Source: Micromussa lordhowensis
Lineage: Eukaryota; Cnidaria; Anthozoa; Scleractinia; Lobophylliidae
NCBI GenBank assembly: GCA_964020085.1
Contig: OZ026597.1
Location: forward strand, 26,363,448-26,427,447
Direction: 5' to 3'
DNA length: 64,000 bases
Positions 23,501-63,556 of the stretch are shown piece after piece. Numbering within the stretch: position 1 is the first letter of the stretch; every line of letters starts with the position of its first letter. Both the position numbers and the translations under genes were made by a program. The notes under the pieces were generated by a model, which ran no database searches, was not told where the DNA came from, and saw only the letters and a program-made list of their open reading frames with translations.

Positions 23501-24730
23501 GCAACAGTCGATACAGTGGCGACTATGATGTTGCCCTTAGCAACCAACTGGATGTGGCTTCTTTGTTATTGCATAGTTTATGGTCTTACAGATGGCCTGA
23601 TGGCGATTGCAAATATTCTTTCAACCTTGCAAATCCTAACACAGAAACAAAAAGCCCAAGGATTTGGCTTTCAACAGTTGTTTATTTCCATGGCGTTCTT
23701 GTGTGGCCCACCAATTGGAGGTAAGCGCTAGTCTCAAGGGTGGAATACCTTAATTCCAAGATGTAGCAAGGTTAGATTTTGCCAAACGTCTATAAAATGA
23801 ATAATACAGACTTCTAATTTAAGGCGGGGGTAAACATGAACGTGAAATTTGAAGTGATATCAAAAAGGAAATTGTTAGGATTAAGATGGGTTGGAAACAC
23901 TACCAGACAGTTGACCCCCGCAGAAGAGAGCCCCAGGTCGCTAGGGGACTGTTTGGTATCCGTGTACTAATTCTTCACTTCAACATTTTATATTTTCCTC
24001 AATTTAACCTATCCTTTGAGAAAAAATATCTCTCTCCCAAAATGCCCAAAAATCACCCAAAAATTTACACAAAACCGCCAAACAGTGGTTAATGAGATAA
24101 GCAGAGAGATTTAGTGTCGCTTGAAACGTGACCGAGATATTGGCAGAAAGGCCGTGTTACGCGAGCTCAAAACCGCCTTCACGTGTACCCCCGCCTTAAC
24201 GCGTCTGAGTAGCTTCGTAATGGATAAGTTCTCCCCAGCGGGCTTTTTCCGTGTACTGTCCCTTGTCCTCTCCCTTTAGTTTCAAGTAAGCAGCTTAGAG
24301 AATTGTTTCTTTCAGCTGGGATAACTACTTTGGGTAGTAAAAAAAAAACCACCAAACCCCCATGAAATCAAAATGAGCATCCAGGAAGGGGGAGGGGGAT
24401 AGAAATACTCTAGTCGCTTCATGCTACAGAAACCGGAGATAAGCGCCACCCTGATGGGCCTCTTGGTTCGTATGCAAACTTCTCACAGGTCTTAATTAGT
24501 TATTGTAACCTAACCGTTCGTGTCGTTTTTTTTTAGGTTTGGTTGCTGACAAGACCAAATCATATCATGCAACTTTCTTTTCTGCCGGTGGAATTGAGAC
24601 TGTCGGACTGTTGATTTTACTCATGTTTATTTGTCTTAAGGGGGGCGATTTAACAGAAAAAAAATTGCAAAACAAGTCAGAAAAATCTTTCACGGAACTG
24701 CTTGTCATAGATAGGGAAACTGTTTTGTAA
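20525..24730 (+). CDS. Monocarboxylate-transporter-like MFS protein, copy B
   Basis: Four exons: 20525-20750, 21492-22078, 23357-23720, 24537-24730 (1371 nt, 456 residues, TAA stop). Junction phases are the same as in copy A. The start ATG at 20525 corresponds to the copy A start. All SLC16/MCT landmarks are present: PDTWWSWVV in TM1, GRLTDRFGAR, YFVKRRSLATG, then the second helix bundle with GLTDGLMAI and GFGFQQLFI. The loop between the two bundles has five extra residues (ERGESKAGQSN region) relative to copy A. A few substitutions fall in membrane helices (for example DASGWRG to DAFGWRG, FIDWTL to FIGWTF), which could alter transport. The first coding exon is almost identical to copy A. It looks functional; the substrate is unknown. 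The genes diverge from each other with 12.1 kb between start codons. Confidence 0.88.
21042..21387. mobile_element. Foldback insertion in intron 1 of MCT copy B
   Basis: The ends pair imperfectly (TATACTACGCCGGAGGAATT near the left against the complement of AATTTCTCCGGTTTAGTATG at the right). CTGAG is present at both edges (21037-21041 and 21388-21392) and once at the empty site in copy A, where the sequence runs from GTAGCTGAG straight into the shared GGTGATCT region. Confidence 0.7.
22662..22703. repeat. Short tandem duplication in MCT copy B intron 2
   Basis: TATTGCAAAGTTGCATATC occurs twice with period 22-23 bp. The rest of intron 2 (22079-23356) holds a 12-bp-arm hairpin GCCATGTTGGTG / CACCAACATGGC at about 23028-23064 and another with TAGCCTGCGTCG / CGACGCAGGCTA arms at about 23203-23269, and no gene. 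Confidence 0.6.
23822..24196. mobile_element. MITE in intron 3 of MCT copy B, TA target duplication
   Basis: The ends AGGCGGGGGTAAACATGAAC and, at the right, GTTTAC-like ACGTGTACCCCCGCCT are inverted repeats. TA flanks both sides (23820-23821 and 24197-24198). Copy A reads GATTTAGCGCGTC at the same site, a clean empty site with one TA. This fits a Tc1/mariner-type or other TA-inserting family. Its internal open frames are not recognisable. Confidence 0.8.
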
Positions 24731-26258
24731 ATGTGTATCAAAAATGAACTGTAATTCCGTTTCGGCGTCTTTCCTTTATGGGTAATGTGTAGATGTTTAA
24801 TAGGTTTTAATATCTCCAAAATATTGCTTGTTTCTGATACTAGAATATTTTGTTAAATTTTTCTCTACTGAGAAAATAAAATTATGTCATGCGCACTAAA
24901 TAATCTGAAATGTACGTTTTTACCAGAAACTTTCAACAACTTCACTTTAGTTCATTTGGGTCAGTCTCCAGGAGACGCGCGGTCAGGTTTTTAAGGCGCG
25001 CCATTCTTTATTGTCGGCATACACTATATAAAGGACATGTGGCAGTGACAGTTCCCCTCGCGTGCCATACGAAGTTCTGTTGCGGGGACAAAATTTTGTC
25101 CCCTCAACTTGTTGCACGAAATTAGGCCGTTTTGAATTCGTGCGTAGTGATGTGGGGGCAAAATGATGTTAACTTCAATGTCGAATCGATTCTACTACGT
25201 TTGCAAAATATCTTCGCTATACAACACAATCTTATGCGTCAATCCGTTTCGTGTGCACAAGCTTGCGTACTGTCCTTGCAACGTGCCTTTTAACGTGTAC
25301 ACAGAAAAGGGCTTGTCCCTGCTTTTCGACCTCGTAACATGTCTCCCTGGTGTGTGCCGACTTTTTCGATTAATCAATTCCTTTTATTTACACTATACTG
25401 GGCATTTTAAATCCAGTTTATATGTAAAGTAAATGAAAATAGTAAAAAGTTAAGAAATATAGAGCCGTAAGAAAATAAAATTTGTATGTGAGCGGCAGCA
25501 AGAGCTTTCTAGCCGGTTGGCCACCACCTTGGAAACTCGCTGAATTCCCTATCCGTTTATAATGAACCTAAAACATATAGCTAGTCAGCCCTGGAATGGG
25601 TGACAATAGAATTTAAACTTTTCTCCACAGTTCCGTGCAGCTTGGGACGCAATAGCTATAACGTTTACTCAAATGTTCCCTCGACAGCCTCGCTCTCATG
25701 TTATGTCTCGGTTAAGGCTTTAAGCTGCGTCACGATACCTTCGACTCTTTCCCATATATGGCATCATGATTCTCTTACAGTATGTCCAACGATGCAGAGA
25801 AATAAGTTACGTTAATGCGTTTATTCTAAATCTGTAAAGCATTTATCAAGAAGGAGTCAGATCAAAATTCGTTGCCATGCAAACGTTGAAAGATATCAAA
25901 GCTGCCCTATTTTGTTTGAAAGTGTTTCCTGTTGAGATACTTTTGTCTAATCCTTTCGACATCCGTTGACAGTTTTCCCCATAATTTGGGTCCTAAATCG
26001 CAGTGAGTGTCTACCGTACTTTTACAGAGCTATACCTAGGAGTGGAGAAATCAGATTGCCTCAAATAGTACCTGGAGTTATATTCAGTGTTTTAATCAAT
26101 GTAAAAGAATTGTACATCAAGCTTCCAACGTTTGTACGGGAAATGTCTTAAATACTTCGCAGAATGATCCTTAGCAAACCAAAAGATCGTACAAAACACC
26201 ACAGATATGGATCTTTCAAGAGCGGTCGTATGGAATTTTGTATGGTATTTTGTCTGTC

Positions 26259-26560
26259 TAATACCAGCTTTCCGTGGGAGGCGCGGTGGCCTCATGGTTA
26301 GTGCGCTCGACTCCGGAGCGAGCGGTCCGGGTTCGAGCCCTGGCCGGGGACAGTGTGTTGTGTTCTTGGGCAAGACACTTTACTCTCACAGTGCCTCTAA
26401 CAAAATTGCGAGGAAGTGACCTGCGATGGACTAGCATCCTGTCCAGGGGAAGTAGAAATACTTCTAGCCGCTTAATGCTACAGAAACCGGGATAAGCTCC
26501 GGCAGCTATGAGCCAGCCTTGGCTCCAAGGCTTCACTTTTTTTTTTAATACCAGCTTTCC
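26259..26560 (+). mobile_element. tRNA-derived SINE with perfect 15-bp target duplication
   Basis: TAATACCAGCTTTCC is found at 26259-26273 and 26546-26560, exactly bounding the element 26274-26545. The head is tRNA-like: GGTGGCCTCATGGTTAGTGCG (A box region), then GGTTCGAGCCC (B box). The tail contains GAAACCGG.GATAAGC and ends in a T-run with the duplication. The intact duplication indicates a recent insertion by LINE machinery. The same tail motif is found inside intron 3 of both MCT copies. Confidence 0.88.
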
Positions 26561-28296
26561 AAGAATAGGGGCTTCGAGGATGGGAGTGCTCTCTTGTTTG
26601 GCCTATAAGGGTACGTTTCGCTGGATAGGGTATGGTGTACAATTATACTTGCCTCTCTGCTAATTAACAGGGTCAGAAGTAGACAAACGAGAGCAAAGCA
26701 AACAAACGCCCAAACACAGCACAACCGAACAAAAAGACTGATGGTCGAAAGTTCAGACAGACTCTCGCTGCCGAAGCAGCAAAAGGCAGTTTAAGCAACA
26801 ACGACAACAACGCTTATGACAACGTCGATTAGAAAGTGAATTAATGTGCAACCTACGAATCTCGCTAGAATTTAGATTCATTCAGTTGTCTATCACTGTC
26901 AGAAATATCCCGAACAGAATGTGTAAGACAGCGTCAAAATTCGAAAAAGAAATTTAAAAAATTGGCCGTCGTAGTTCACGTTCTTTCGAATATGCAGAAT
27001 GCGGTTATTTCACGTTGTTGTTTTGTAAAGAACGGCAAAGAAATAAACAAAGAATTATAACGCATGCTTACCGCACTGCCATTGTACTCGTTGCCGTTGC
27101 CGTTGAGGTTTGCTTATTTAAAAACTCCCTAAAAGCGAATAAACGGCAAAATAATGAACGGCCAAACGAGCACAATTCAAACGAAAGCCCAGCCGAACAA
27201 AACGACGGCTGATAGTGTAGAAAACATCTCCGCTATGAAGCGTCTTTTTAAAACTGCAAAACATATAAAATGACTTTTCACCAACTTTCTCGCCATTTCG
27301 TCTTCGGTAGTTTCGAGAAAGTCGCGTGGGCTGTTCACGCATTGCGGGAAAAACAAACTCGGAAGAACTGGGTAAAATGTCTAAAAATAACTTAAGAGGG
27401 ATTATCTTGGGTACAAGGCTTATACCAAGGATTCACTCTCTTACCTTGAAAATCTCTTGTACGCGACTCGTCCGAGATGAGAGACATCGACCGGTCTTTA
27501 CAATGTCATTAGTCGACATCAGATCAATATCGTGATGACAGAAAGGTTTCACTGTGTCGCACAAGTATTATCGAAGAGTAACTGCTAGCGTCGCTGATAA
27601 GCTTGTTTGTGGTCTTAGAGCTCTCTACCGCCATGCTACATAATATATAGATTTAGCCAATCATAAAAGCGGAGCTCCTGAGCCGGGATTTTTAAGCTTA
27701 CCCAGAATAAGCTATAAACCAAGATTGCAAGTCTCAGTCAACCTGTTAGCTGAAGTATGGCCGCCATCTTGCGCGACTCCGTCGTCGCCCTCGTCGTGCG
27801 TACGCGTCCACAAGAAATACCGCTAACCATGATAACCATGGGAAAATCAGTTCATGGGTTTCCTTTTCTTTCTTATATGGATATGGGGCTCCGTTGGGGC
27901 CGCCAGAGCTCCGCTAAAAGTGTTCCGGCTTTAAGTCTGGGACTAATCTCGTACCCAGATCTCACTCTGTTTGACGCTGAAAAGTGAGATCCTCCATTTC
28001 GCCTGGCCGTGGGAAATCTGGGTTCGAGATTAGCCTGGGAATCTCTTGTCCCTAACAGAGTCTTTAAATAGAGGGTGTTGTCCTACATCGGGTAGGGTTT
28101 TAGAGTACTTTTTTTAGATCAAATACCACCCCCCTCCCTGAGACAAAACCCCACCGATGTGGAGGTAATGATGGTTAGTCTAGTCTGTCCACAATAATAG
28201 ACTTACACATATCGCTTTTCATAGAATAGGTTACCTTATACGGGACCTAGACACTAATGACCTATTGTTTTTAAACCCGCGCGTCCCCGCGCGCAT
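26561..28296. other. Gene-free stretch with foldback debris
   Basis: No gene is recognised. Inverted repeats are present at about 27945-28040 (CTAATCTCGTACCCAGAT / ATCTGGGTTCGAGATTAG). Two loosely similar AACGGC/CCGAACAAAA stretches (about 26690-26760 and 27140-27212) may be an old duplication. Confidence 0.4.
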
Positions 28297-28881
28297 ATAT
28301 CCCGCTCAGGGATATTTAACAATTACACCCGTAGCCCGAAAGGACTACGGGTCAATAGCCTATGAGGCGAAGCCGAATGGGCTATTGACCCGTGGCCCTT
28401 GAGGGCGAAGGGTCTCATTATTTTAGTATCACCCAACTAGTCGGACAGAAATGGCAATAAGAAAGTTAGCAAATGTAAGTTGAAGAAATATTTATTTTGG
28501 ACTAAAACGAAAGAAAGCGTCACGCTCGATGGCGTAGCCAATTAAAATGGAGGATTTGCATTAGTCCACTAGTTGGGTGATACTAAATGCATTTATTAAA
28601 TTCTCAACCTCGGATAATGCAATTTTAGCTTTCTGATTGGTTCACTAGATCTCGGTTACCAGCCATTATACCTTAGTTTGACCTTATATAGAAATGAATG
28701 TGGGAAATGTCGCTCAGCATAAAATTTTCCGCATTTCGTTTTGGCGCCCGGAAGTCACATCACTTTCCGGTCGTTTCTTAGACTTTAATTAGCAAAACCG
28801 AAGGTTGAGAATTTAATAAAACAATTGTTCCATTCGCGCTTGTTGGATATGAGATTGGTTATAGCCAACTCGGCCCTACGG

Positions 28882-28934
<53 letters not shown>

Positions 28935-28954
28935 TTAAATATCCCGCTCAGGGA
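28297..28954. mobile_element. Composite hairpin element flanked by 16-bp direct repeats
   Basis: ATATCCCGCTCAGGGA occurs exactly at 28297-28312 and 28939-28954. Between them: a hairpin around CCGTAGCCCGAAAGGACTACGG (about 28328-28350), a nested element whose ends are TAGTATCACCCAACTAGT (28426) and its complement (to 28586), and a hairpin unit 28815-28938 with GTTGGATATGAGAT arms. The last unit has a close copy at 48361-48492. No coding sequence. Confidence 0.65.
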
Positions 28955-29094
28955 GTTTCTCGCACCGTAAAGATTTAGACTTAAAAATTGTCTAACTTAG
29001 CAAAGCAGTATCGAAGATCTTTTACAAGGAAACACGAAATAGCATCATTTGTCCATCTACAGCTCAACTCAAGTTATGCAGTGCTCAATTCGCA

Positions 29095-29440
29095 AATGAT
29101 GCATTAGATTGAAAAAAATATATATACGGCTTACCACATGGTGCTGCATGGGATACAAAATCGCGCGAAAGTCAAAATAAACTTCCCAACAGATTTCTTG
29201 AAACGAATCTCCTCTTTAGTAAAACTGGTATAATTTCATCTACAGCCTGCTCTTTTTGTGGGAAACAGACCAGCCACTCGAACATTTCTTTGTAGACTGC
29301 TTTTACCAGTACCCTAAAAGTTTCTGGGCAGAAGATATAAAATGGATGGGTGACCAAGATATCGAAAAATGAATGTCTTTCTAATAAACATAAAATATAA
29401 TGGATTCCAAAGAAGCTTCGTTTGTAATCATATTTTAGAG
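29095..29440 (+). pseudogene. LINE ORF2 3'-end fragment
   Basis: Frame-broken translation gives NKLPNRFLETNLLFSKTGII, CSFCGKQT and FVDCFYQYPKSFWAEDIKWM, matching the zinc-knuckle-like C-terminal end (KIG...CSFC...H..C) of L1-type ORF2 proteins. There are stops and frameshifts. It could be the displaced tail of the LINE at 15.8-20 kb or an independent copy; the sequence does not decide. Confidence 0.6.
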
Positions 29441-29441
29441 A

Positions 29442-29711
29442 GGTTTTACTACGGTTTGAGGTTGGCTGAATAGTCTAATTGTTAAGTAATTGGTTTGGTT
29501 TTGGTTTTACGACACTCAGTTGAGAACGGCTCTATTGATTGCGAAACATTTATTTGTTCTTGCAGATGTAATAACAGCAAACCATTCATTACAGTATTTA
29601 ATGCTAAGATTAATATGTTTCACCAACACAGGATGATCGCCCGACCTACAAAAAAATATGGCCCACCCATCTAAGTAGTATAGTCTGGTCTCTAGTATAA
29701 AGAAGGGTGTT

Positions 29712-29742
<31 letters not shown>

Positions 29743-29915
29743 GTTACTACGAAAAAGACCAAATCAGTGGCCAGAGTGATTACTCTGGATTTCGTTTTAC
29801 GATCATCGATTGAAAACCGCTCTGGGGCAGTTTTTAATTGAGTGCTGTAAAACCATAACCAAACCAATGGCTTACCAATTAGACTACTCAGCCAATTTCA
29901 AACCGTAGTAAAACC
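29442..29915. mobile_element. MITE with ~90-bp terminal inverted repeats
   Basis: GGTTTTACTACGGTTTGA begins the left end and its complement closes the right end. The similarity extends about 90 bp inward through TAATTGGTTTGGTTTTGGTT. A single-ended relative lies at 62340-62620. Confidence 0.8.
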
Positions 29916-30146
29916 AAAACCAAAGAAATTACCTGATTTCTAAATTGAAAACCGGTCTACACTGCGCTTCTCGTTATAATCCTAAATAAGAATGAGTCCA
30001 ATATGTTTAAAAAAAGGTCCTAATGGTAAAAAGCTTTGAACATGTCATTAAAATCAAAATACAAAAAATAACAAACCAAAATAAGGAGTTTCTTAATAAC
30101 TGACTGGGAATCAAACAGAAAGCAAGGTACAAGGTAATTATCGACC

Positions 30147-30203
30147 TCGTTCCCAGGGCATTTTCCTTTTCTAAAAGAAAAGCCCTGGGAACGAGGTTGA
30201 TGA
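30147..30203. repeat. Hairpin, 15-bp arms
   Basis: CCTCGTTCCCAGGGC and its reverse complement surround a short loop of T- and A-rich sequence. Confidence 0.7.
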
Positions 30204-30385
30204 TATGATTATTTTTTACAAGAACTGCAGACGCCAGCTCATAAGCTAATTCTCATTGTCAATAAGCGGACAGACACATGAATTTACGACGCAACGAGCA
30301 CCGAGAGCGGGCAATTTGACGATTTGTTATTGTAAAAAAACAAATGCGTCTGTCCAGTTATTGTTATATTGACAATGAATTTCGT

Positions 30386-30438
30386 CATAACATTGTCAAA
30401 GTAGTCTGCAGATCCACAGCTACTTTGACAATGTTATG
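30386..30438. repeat. Hairpin, perfect 19-bp arms
   Basis: CATAACATTGTCAAAGTAG (30386-30404) and its exact reverse complement (30420-30438). It lies at the end of a weaker inverted repeat with ATTGTCAATAA / TTATATTGACAAT ends (about 30255-30380). Confidence 0.8.
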
Positions 30439-30574
30439 AGGAAACTCATAATCAACAACAGGACACAACATGAAAAACTGCGTTCAGTTTGTTAAATAAA
30501 AGAATGAAAACCGCTGACCAAGGAGGACGCAGACCTCGTGAAAAAAAGTCAGAAAGCAAACAAACGAGAAAGTT

Positions 30575-30742
30575 AACAAATCGAATGTGGTTTAGCGTGG
30601 TATGTACTCTTATCGACAACGATACGCGTCATTACAGTAGTCAAAATGTTGTTGTGAGTCCGCAACAAATTTTGACCACTGTGATGACGCGTATCGTTGT
30701 CGATAAGAGTACATACCACGCTAAACCACATTCGATTTGTTT
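30575..30742. repeat. 168-bp near-perfect palindrome
   Basis: Arms of about 80 bp; the outer 58 bp (from AACAAATCGAATGTGG through GATACGCGTCAT) are identical between arms, and only a few mismatches occur towards the small loop. A diverged copy of the right arm plus its flank (TTACCACAATATCAA) recurs at about 30920-31000. Confidence 0.85.
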
Positions 30743-31780
30743 TTTACCACAATATCAAAGATAACGAAGGAAATCTTTGCTAAACACGGACTTGAAAGCG
30801 CACGCGCTGCATTATGCAAATGAGCAATTTGTACGCGTCATACTTTCCTTTCAAAAACTTTTGCAAACTCGCTCAACATACAGAAACAATACGAAAAGAA
30901 TGTCTGGGAAACAAGCAATGACGCGTACTCGTTAACGATAAGAGTTTAGAGCATGATTAAGCGCATTTCGATTTGTTTTTACCACAATATCAACGTCAAA
31001 GAAAATGTTGTTTTTTTTCAGAGCGCGAGCTGAAAAAGGCAGTTGCGTGACACAATGACGCGAGCAGCGTGGTATGGACTCTCATCGACCACGGCAAATT
31101 AGCCAATCAGATTGCGAGATTAGCAGCAATTGTGGTAGTGTCTTGAATGTACAAACAGAGAAGAACTTGCGCCGACTTTCTTGCAAATTTGATCCCGACC
31201 AAAGTCAGGACGTCATTAGCCGTCAACTCAAGTGCGCGGAGGTGCGCGGGCGAAAATCGTTATTTTATGCGAAAGCCGAAGAATAATGGAATACGAAACG
31301 TGCACGACTCAGGAAGCTTCGAGGAGTCTTCCAGAACTGTCTCTAAATGGAGAGCACAATATCATTGCATAAAGTTATTATTAAAAGTTTCTTCTGCTCT
31401 TCGAATTTCTATTTTTCCCTTTTCGTTTTCGTTTTTTGTGGTCTTCTGAGAATGTAAAATTTTCACCAAGTGGTGAAGTGCGCAGGACGGAATGACAGCT
31501 GCAGGAAGTAAGCTTCACTAAGATATATATTGGAGAGGGACGACATTAAGTCTCTTGATATTGTCCAAATTCCTTATTGTGTTGACGATGTGAGTCCTGT
31601 TACTAAATTCAGAAGCATTCCCTACGTGAAATATTTCAAGAAGATTTGAAATACTCAGTCAACACTGAAATGGCCCGTTTCCAAGCAACGGAAAAACGAC
31701 GCTCATCCTTCGGTAATCTTCGACAATAGTCGGAGCGTGTCGTAATCACAATACGTCATTTCGCACACAATTCTTCGTGT
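30743..31780. other. Gene-free DNA upstream of PRRC2, with diverged palindrome-arm copies
   Basis: Contains the degenerate second copy of the palindrome arm (about 30920-31000) and a third trace at about 31053-31100 (GTGGTATGGACTCTCATCGA). No gene is seen. Confidence 0.4.
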
Positions 31781-31790
31781 ACGAGCACGG

Positions 31791-31797
31791 TATAAAA
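31791..31797 (+). promoter_or_regulatory. Possible TATA box of PRRC2
   Basis: TATAAAA about 320 bp upstream of the proposed ATG, followed by a CCATCTTGG at about 31840. Both are short motifs and could be chance; no transcript evidence is available. Confidence 0.25.
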
Positions 31798-32117
31798 TTT
31801 TAATTTGCTGCTGTCTTTGACGTTGTCGCTTTTTTTCCACCATCTTGGCTTTGAGATTTCATCCAAACCATCCCAAGTAATCTTTCAAGTATAAGGCCTC
31901 AGCCTGATTTGAAGTTATAAAGGAAAACCTCAAGAAAACCTCCATTACATTCTTTGCTGGAAGATAACTGTTAGAAGTAGGGACAACTCCGTCAAACGTC
32001 ACCAATCTTGTCGCCCTTCCGCCATATTGAGTTTGCACGAAAAATTTTGACGTCGACGGAATTTGCAAGTTTGGGGCATTTTTCACCGCTTCTTATCTTC
32101 ATGACTACCTATCCAGA

Positions 32118-61682
<29,565 letters not shown>

Positions 61683-62330
61683 AGAAAAACTTTTTTTAAT
61701 ATGCCGATAGTTTCGGTTATTTTATTTGTCTTCCCAGCGAGAACTTGCTGTTGTGGTACAAACCACATACTGGGGAAAGTATATTACTATACAAGTGATT
61801 ATTAAAATGTTTGTAGTCTTAGTATTTTGAAAGGTGTCCCCTTTGGGAATACTCGCGTAGTTGTTTTCGTCCTAACTGTTGTTCTCTCATTGCCGCAACA
61901 CTGTAAATTAGTCCATGGAATGTTTGTACAGAGGCTTGCGATGAGTTAATTTATTATTATTGTTAGGCTTTCTTGACGTAAAAGAGGTGAGGCATTTCAC
62001 CCCTGGAAATTCGAGCATTTTTTGTGATAATCATAAGATTAAAATACAGATTCAGGAAATATCGTGTTGTTTGTTTAGACGCTTTGTGTGACGTTCTCAG
62101 GGAAAGTGAAAACATCTTGTGGAAGAATTATTGCCACTTTTAAATTGTTTTGTCCAAGATACACAGTGCAATGTTGGGCGTGGTTACATTTGGTTTGTTA
62201 AAATGATTTCTGGTCAAAGGTAGCGATCCAAATGCAGAGTGGTTTTAACTCGGTGTCAAATCATGTGTCGATTAAGTTATTCAAACTCGCTGTGATTTTT
62301 CATTGAGTGTCGAAAGTAACCAGGCAATTT
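61683..62330 (+). other. PRRC2 3' UTR and flank
   Basis: ATTAAA polyadenylation-signal variants at 61801-61806 and 62038-62043; no AATAAA was found here. The true end is undetermined. Confidence 0.45.
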
Positions 62331-62339
62331 GCTTTTGAT

Positions 62340-62620
62340 TGATTACGGTTTGGGATTGGCTGAGTGGTGTAATTGGAAAGTAATTGGTTTGGTTTTTGGT
62401 TTTACGACAGTCGCACATTTGAAAGCCGCTCTTTTACGCTATGCGTTTTGTTTTAATGTCATCCAATCTGTTGTAAAACCAAAACCCGTCGTGGCACGGT
62501 AGCACACATCCGCGTTTCGTATTTGCTTCGCGTTTTTAATTGGTATTATCCATTGTGACTGGCTGGAGCAGTAACTTTGGTTTTGGTTTTGGTTTTTACG
62601 ACACTTGGTTGACCGAAGGT
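62340..62620. repeat. Partial MITE related to 29442-29915
   Basis: TTACGGTTTGGGATTGGCTGAGTGG...TAATTGGTTTGGTTTTTGGT on the left and a GGTTTTGGTTTTTACGACAC block near 62581. The same family as the 29.4-kb MITE, but rearranged. Confidence 0.55.
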
Positions 62621-63130
62621 AACAACGTTGCACTGTGTATCTTCGGAAAAAGCCTTGCGTTTTTGATGGCGAACGTTACCAGTGGATTTCAACTGCGATG
62701 CGTTATCTCTGTTTCTTTAAACCCAGCTGTTGTCTTTGGGCTCCCAGGATTGCGTAAGGAGCTAAACAAATAACAGCGGAGGTAGCTAGAGGCTTATCGT
62801 CTTACCTAATATTAACACTGTTACACAGCGGTACTGTCTAGGGAGCGGAGTGTTGCGTCACAGAGAGGGCCAGCAAACTGCAGGATTGACTTGCCTGTCT
62901 ATATTTGGAGACGAGTACACGGGGAAGCGCCGAGTCGTATACGCCTCGCGAGGCCGCCTGGCTGCTTTAGGGCCGAGGCAAAGCTAATTATTTCACATGC
63001 GGGTATCACGCAGGCGTGATCAGTATATAAGTGCTACAGACATAGTACTTTGCAAGGCACTTTTTATGCTATCAACCCTTTTATATTTACCCACCATCCG
63101 TTCGGTGAAAAATTTCATGTAACATAGAAT
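62621..63130. other. Gene-free stretch
   Basis: No gene or repeat end was identified. Confidence 0.4.
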
Positions 63131-63556
63131 CACTCGCTACTTGCACATACCCATAATCCTTTGCGTTGTTGGGGGGTAACCATTAGAATAACAAAAATTA
63201 GTTCGGTGAGCTCGCAAAACCAGCTACTAATGCTTAAAAATGCACCAGAATTTACCAAAATCATGATAGGAGAAATTTGTACTAGTTTATAACTAAATGT
63301 AGAGAATTTTGTTTTGTCCATACATCGTCTTGTATTTTTACAGACGATGTATTACAAAAAAAAATTTCTCTACAGTTAGTTATAAACTAGTACAAATTTC
63401 TCCTATCATGATTTTGGTAAATTCTGGTGCATTTTTAAGCATTAGTAGCTGGTTTTGCGAGCTCACCGAACTAATTTTTGTCATGATACCATACATTTTC
63501 TTACCCCCCCCCCCCCAACAACGCAAGGGATTATGGGTCATGTGCAAAGTAGCGAA
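63131..63556. mobile_element. Foldback with ~190-bp arms of very high identity
   Basis: The left arm (from about 63131) and right arm (to about 63556) are reverse complements; the block containing CCAGAATTTACCAAAATCAT and TTATAAACTAGTACAAATTT is essentially identical in both, with a small AATACAAGACGATGT/ACATCGTCTTG hairpin at the centre. The right arm has a longer poly-C tract and about 17 extra bases. Confidence 0.85.

Larger units (their letters stand above)
20400..25955. repeat. Right arm of the MCT inverted duplication
   Basis: Inverted counterpart of 4420-8490, longer because of insertions (21042-21387, 23822-24196 and extra DNA in intron 2). The outer edge is the single copy of the 194-bp unit at about 25860-25955. 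Confidence 0.85.

Noticed and set aside
26274..26350. Functional tRNA gene at the SINE head
   Set aside because: A and B boxes are present but the arms do not make a full cloverleaf and the unit is bounded by a SINE-type target duplication.
31859..32086. 75-codon - strand frame just upstream of PRRC2 as a divergent gene
   Set aside because: Overlaps the likely promoter/5' UTR, has no recognisable features, and is short enough to be chance.
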